Shown in pieces: positions 48,794 to 51,118 of a stretch of DNA of 51,118 nucleotides. The position numbers and the translations under genes were made by a program. The DNA comes from a virus: IMG/VR virus record IMGVR_UViG_3300031963_000217, positions 1 to 51,118 of that record. The stretch is one strand, 5' to 3'. Under the pieces are notes generated by a model. It saw only the letters and a list, made by a program, of their open reading frames with translations, was not told the origin of the DNA and made no database searches. Each line of letters opens with the position of its first letter. The stretch's first letter is position 1.

Positions 48794-49784
48794 AAATGCA
48801 CATGTCCTCAACTAATTGTTTAAAAGAAATCTTAGGTTCCCAACCTAGTTTTTCCTTTGCCTTAGTGGCATCACCCAACAAAGTCTCTACTTCAGCAGGT
48901 CGAAAATATTTAGGGTTGACTTTAACAATGGTTTTTCTCGTGTTTTTATCAATTCCAATCTCATTAAGACCTTCTCCTTCCCACACGATATTCATACCAA
49001 AATATGGAGCCGCTTCTTCTACAAATTCTTTAACAGAATACTGAACTCCCGTCGCAATTACAAAATCATCTGGTTCTTCTTGCTGCAGCATTATCCACAT
49101 TGCTTCAACAAAATCTTTAGCATGTCCCCAATCACGCTTTGCATTTAGATTGCCCAACTCAAGAATCTGCTGTTCTCCGGTAGAAATTCTTGAAAGCGCA
49201 CGAGTAATCTTACGAGTCACAAATGTTTCACCACGACGAGGAGATTCATGATTAAAAAGAATGCCCGTGCAAGCATACATTCCATAAGATTCTCTGTAGT
49301 TTTTGGTGATCCAATATCCATAAATCTTGGCACAACCATATGGCGAGCGGGGATAGAATGGAGTTGTTTCTTTTTGTGGAATCTCCTGCACCAAACCAAA
49401 CAATTCACTCGTAGATGCTTGATAGATTCTTACATGCTTTTCCATTCCCAGAAGACGCACTGCTTCAAGAACTCGGAGAGTGCCGAGAGCATCAACTTGA
49501 CCAGTATATTCTGGTGTTTCAAAAGAAACTTTTACATGACTTTGAGCGCCAAGATTATAAATTTCATCTGGTTGAACTAATTGAATCACTCTTACAAGAT
49601 TTGTAGAATCCGTAAGATCTCCATAATGCAATTTAATTTTATGATAAATGTGATCGATTCTAGATGTATTAATCGAAGATGAGCGACGAATAATACCGTG
49701 AACCTCATATCCTTTTTCTAAAAGTAACTCAGCAAGATAAGATCCATCTTGACCTGTGATGCCAGTAATAAGTGCTTTTTTCAT
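48783..49784 (-). CDS. gmd: GDP-mannose 4,6-dehydratase
   Basis: A 333-aa [23 protein letters not shown] (G-x-x-G-x-x-G), [17 protein letters not shown], the catalytic [40 protein letters not shown] (Y-x-x-x-K) and [20 protein letters not shown]. It converts GDP-mannose to GDP-4-keto-6-deoxymannose, the branch point for GDP-fucose and, via ColD, 3-deoxy sugars. ATG 49784 overlaps the TGA of the gene before; the GDP-mannose would come from the host. Confidence 0.96.
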   Translation of the reverse strand: MKKALITGITGQDGSYLAELLLEKGYEVHGIIRRSSSINTSRIDHIYHKIKLHYGDLTDSTNLVRVIQLVQPDEIYNLGAQSHVKVSFETPEYTGQVDALGTLRVLEAVRLLGMEKHVRIYQASTSELFGLVQEIPQKETTPFYPRSPYGCAKIYGYWITKNYRESYGMYACTGILFNHESPRRGETFVTRKITRALSRISTGEQQILELGNLNAKRDWGHAKDFVEAMWIMLQQEEPDDFVIATGVQYSVKEFVEEAAPYFGMNIVWEGEGLNEIGIDKNTRKTIVKVNPKYFRPAEVETLLGDATKAKEKLGWEPKISFKQLVEDMCIYGQ

Positions 49785-50602
49785 GCTTGACAATTTGTAA
49801 AATCGATTTGACCGTTTCTGGTTGCCCAGATTGGATACTCTTTACCATAAGTATTCCAGATTCGTGCTTGCTCTGGTCCTACTGGGACGCCAGAGTATCC
49901 AGCAGAGTTCCAGATTGTTTCATAAGTGTCATCTTCATGAAAAGTAAAATCATGAGATTCTGCTTCAGATTTTAACAATAGAGAAAAAATAGATTGGTCG
50001 TGTCTATTCTCTATAAAAATTGAATCATTTGCAATTACTGATGGACTATCATCAAGATAATGACCGTTATCTTCAATAGAAATGGATTTCCACTTATCGA
50101 CGATGCTTCTCATCAGATTATCATTCTTCATAAAGAAGATGCCAGAAATAATTTGCCGAGTCATCAGATACTGGTCATCATCATTCATAATTCTACGATA
50201 AGTATCCATCTTTGTCCATTGAATCTCTGGAAGATCCAATGTAAAAAAGACACCGGATGTTTCCAGACACTCTTGACAATATTGTTGCAATTTTTCTAGA
50301 CCATTTTTATTCAACTCGCAACCAGAATCAACATATAAAAGGACATCATCTTCTGGTATATTTTTAAGTGCTTCCCCAACAAAGTAAGATTTACAAGCAT
50401 AATATCCATAAAATCTACTTGGCATACCAACTCGCTGCCCCATCATTTTGCTGGCATTATTATCCCAGAAATCGCCAACTAAATCATCTTCATCAAACTC
50501 TTGAATAGATTTAAAAACTCCAAAACTCTCTGCCTGTTTTTTTAGTCTATTCTTACCAATAGAGAAATTATTATCTCCAAAATAAGTCAAGTGTATATTC
50601 AT
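49781..50602 (-). CDS. Putative GT-A-type glycosyltransferase
   Basis: A 273-aa protein of the sugar-nucleotide GT-A kind: [40 protein letters not shown], the D-x-x-C metal-type motif [20 protein letters not shown] and the C-terminal [20 protein letters not shown]. Similar proteins are annotated as hypothetical or glycosyltransferase in marine phages. It heads the leftward sugar operon with a TATAAT box upstream. Target unknown. Confidence 0.75.
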   Translation of the reverse strand: MNIHLTYFGDNNFSIGKNRLKKQAESFGVFKSIQEFDEDDLVGDFWDNNASKMMGQRVGMPSRFYGYYACKSYFVGEALKNIPEDDVLLYVDSGCELNKNGLEKLQQYCQECLETSGVFFTLDLPEIQWTKMDTYRRIMNDDDQYLMTRQIISGIFFMKNDNLMRSIVDKWKSISIEDNGHYLDDSPSVIANDSIFIENRHDQSIFSLLLKSEAESHDFTFHEDDTYETIWNSAGYSGVPVGPEQARIWNTYGKEYPIWATRNGQIDFTNCQA

Positions 50603-50617
50603 ACAATTAATTTAATA

Positions 50618-50776
50618 TCAAATCATTATACCAAAAAAGGAGAGTTTATGCAACTCTCCCATCAGGTCTTTCATGCACGCCACCAATTCTTTGACTGGAA
50701 ATTGGAAACCAGGCGGGAGAGAGTCCCATCCGCACCAACTGCCCTTGAGAGAGGCAGTAAACTCAAATAGGGTCAT
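50618..50776 (-). CDS. Possible small protein, 52 aa, running through a terminator
   Basis: ATG at 50776 after GGTGGAG opens MTLFEFTASLKGSWCGWDSL ... ending KLSFFGIMI. It lies just after the 78-aa membrane gene. The C-terminus runs through the terminator hairpin at 50633-50659, so either the frame is chance or the message is truncated within it. No family recognised. Confidence 0.35.
   Translation of the reverse strand: MTLFEFTASLKGSWCGWDSLPPGFQFPVKELVACMKDLMGELHKLSFFGIMI
50625..50653 (-). promoter_or_regulatory. Putative promoter of the sugar operon
   Basis: TATAAT (50630-50625) on the minus strand, with TTGCAT (50653-50648) 17 bases upstream in the loop of the terminator. The -35 match is weak, so confidence is moderate. 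Reads leftward into 49781-50602. Confidence 0.45.
50633..50659 (-). terminator. Rho-independent terminator upstream of the sugar operon
   Basis: GGAGAGTT pairs with AACTCTCC around a 5-nt loop on the minus strand, followed by six T. Confidence 0.85.
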
Positions 50777-50799
50777 ATTTGACTCCACCAGTATAAGTT

Positions 50800-51036
50800 T
50801 TAAGTCATTCCAGGACTAAGTGTAAGTTGGGTTAACTTTGATATTTCAGTGATACCAAAGAATGCAATTAAAAATAGCACATCCCAAAGTTTGAGTTTGA
50901 TGGCAAAAGGAATACCGAGTAGACCTCCAATAAACTTTATCATCAAACCATTTTTAAAATCTCCCCACAACATGATTTGATAACCAAGTAAGAGGAGAAA
51001 GTTGCCAATGTATCTCAGGATACTTGTTTTAGACAT
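50800..51036 (-). CDS. Small membrane protein, conserved in cyanophages
   Basis: A 78-aa protein with two hydrophobic segments, YIGNFLLLLGYQIMLWGDF (about 9-28) and FIGGLLGIPFAIKLKLWDVL (about 35-54), plus LFLIAFFGITEISKL. The pattern (LRYIGNFLLLLGY, LKFIGGLL-IPFAI, WDVLFL) recurs among T4-like cyanophages as hypothetical. It is integral to the membrane by prediction, function unknown. Confidence 0.75.
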   Translation of the reverse strand: MSKTSILRYIGNFLLLLGYQIMLWGDFKNGLMIKFIGGLLGIPFAIKLKLWDVLFLIAFFGITEISKLTQLTLSPGMT

Positions 51037-51064
51037 AAGGGGGATTCATCACCGACCAGTGCTG

Positions 51065-51118
51065 TTATAGACCATCCGTGTCTTCTTCATCGTCTCTTAC
51101 ATAACAAGGAACTCTATC
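51065..51118 (-). CDS. C-terminal end of a gene continuing past the window
   Basis: An open frame enters from the right edge and stops with TAA at 51067-51065. The visible 17 residues, DRVPCYVRDDEEDTDGL, are acidic. Too little for identification; it may not be coding. Confidence 0.35.
   Translation of the reverse strand, partial: DRVPCYVRDDEEDTDGL

Noticed and set aside
50660-50770. Possible tRNA gene near the right end
   Set aside because: GC-rich patches and short hairpins occur here but no cloverleaf, T-arm GTTCRA or CCA-compatible acceptor stem could be built.

Overview
This window looks like part of the genome of a T4-like cyanophage (cyanomyovirus) of marine picocyanobacteria, most likely Synechococcus. 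The evidence is co-encoded photosystem II D1 (psbA) and D2 (psbD), two high-light-inducible proteins, a plant-type ferredoxin, T4-type late promoter boxes (xATAAATA) in front of many genes, a very large set of fibre proteins, and an A+T-rich phage-type glycosyltransferase block. All genes but one (43523-44203) are read leftward on the minus strand, usually with 1-14 nt overlaps (ATGA, TGATG, GTGA), so most of the window is a few long operons.

Layout, left to right. 1-3000: small conserved phage genes of unknown function, a glutaredoxin, several consensus sigma70-type promoters, and a candidate ~100-nt RNA bounded by a perfect promoter and a strong terminator. 3000-33620: about 30 kb of adhesin/tail-fibre genes. 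There are 16 structural proteins or fibre-tip modules, including a 1912-residue repeat protein, three glycine-rich adhesins, two C1q-like fibres and a beta-helix-like protein. They are interleaved with small acidic proteins that may be assembly helpers, three different 2-oxoglutarate/Fe(II) oxygenases and a GIY-YIG endonuclease. 33677-37804: HNH endonuclease, small genes, psbD, an endonuclease VII-like HNH gene, and psbA split by a 254-nt group I intron near its 3' end. 37864-39434: photosynthesis/redox operon (hli, petF, unknown, hli, peroxiredoxin) behind a perfect consensus promoter. 39431-50602: sugar block with gmd, fcl, a PLP enzyme resembling GDP-4-keto-6-deoxymannose 3-dehydratase (ColD), and about ten glycosyltransferases including two GT11-like and one GT10-like fucosyltransferases. 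50618-51118: small genes and the edge of another.

How it fits together. The D1/D2, Hli and ferredoxin genes are the usual cyanophage set for keeping light reactions running during infection, under early-type promoters. The fibre genes carry late boxes, and in at least twelve cases the late box is fused to the stop codon of the gene upstream. The oxygenases sit between Gly/Pro-rich adhesins and may modify them. The sugar block can, by homology, make GDP-4-keto-6-deoxymannose and then GDP-fucose and possibly a 3,6-dideoxyhexose. Its products may decorate the virion or alter the host surface. No tRNA, integrase, CRISPR array or reverse transcriptase was seen.
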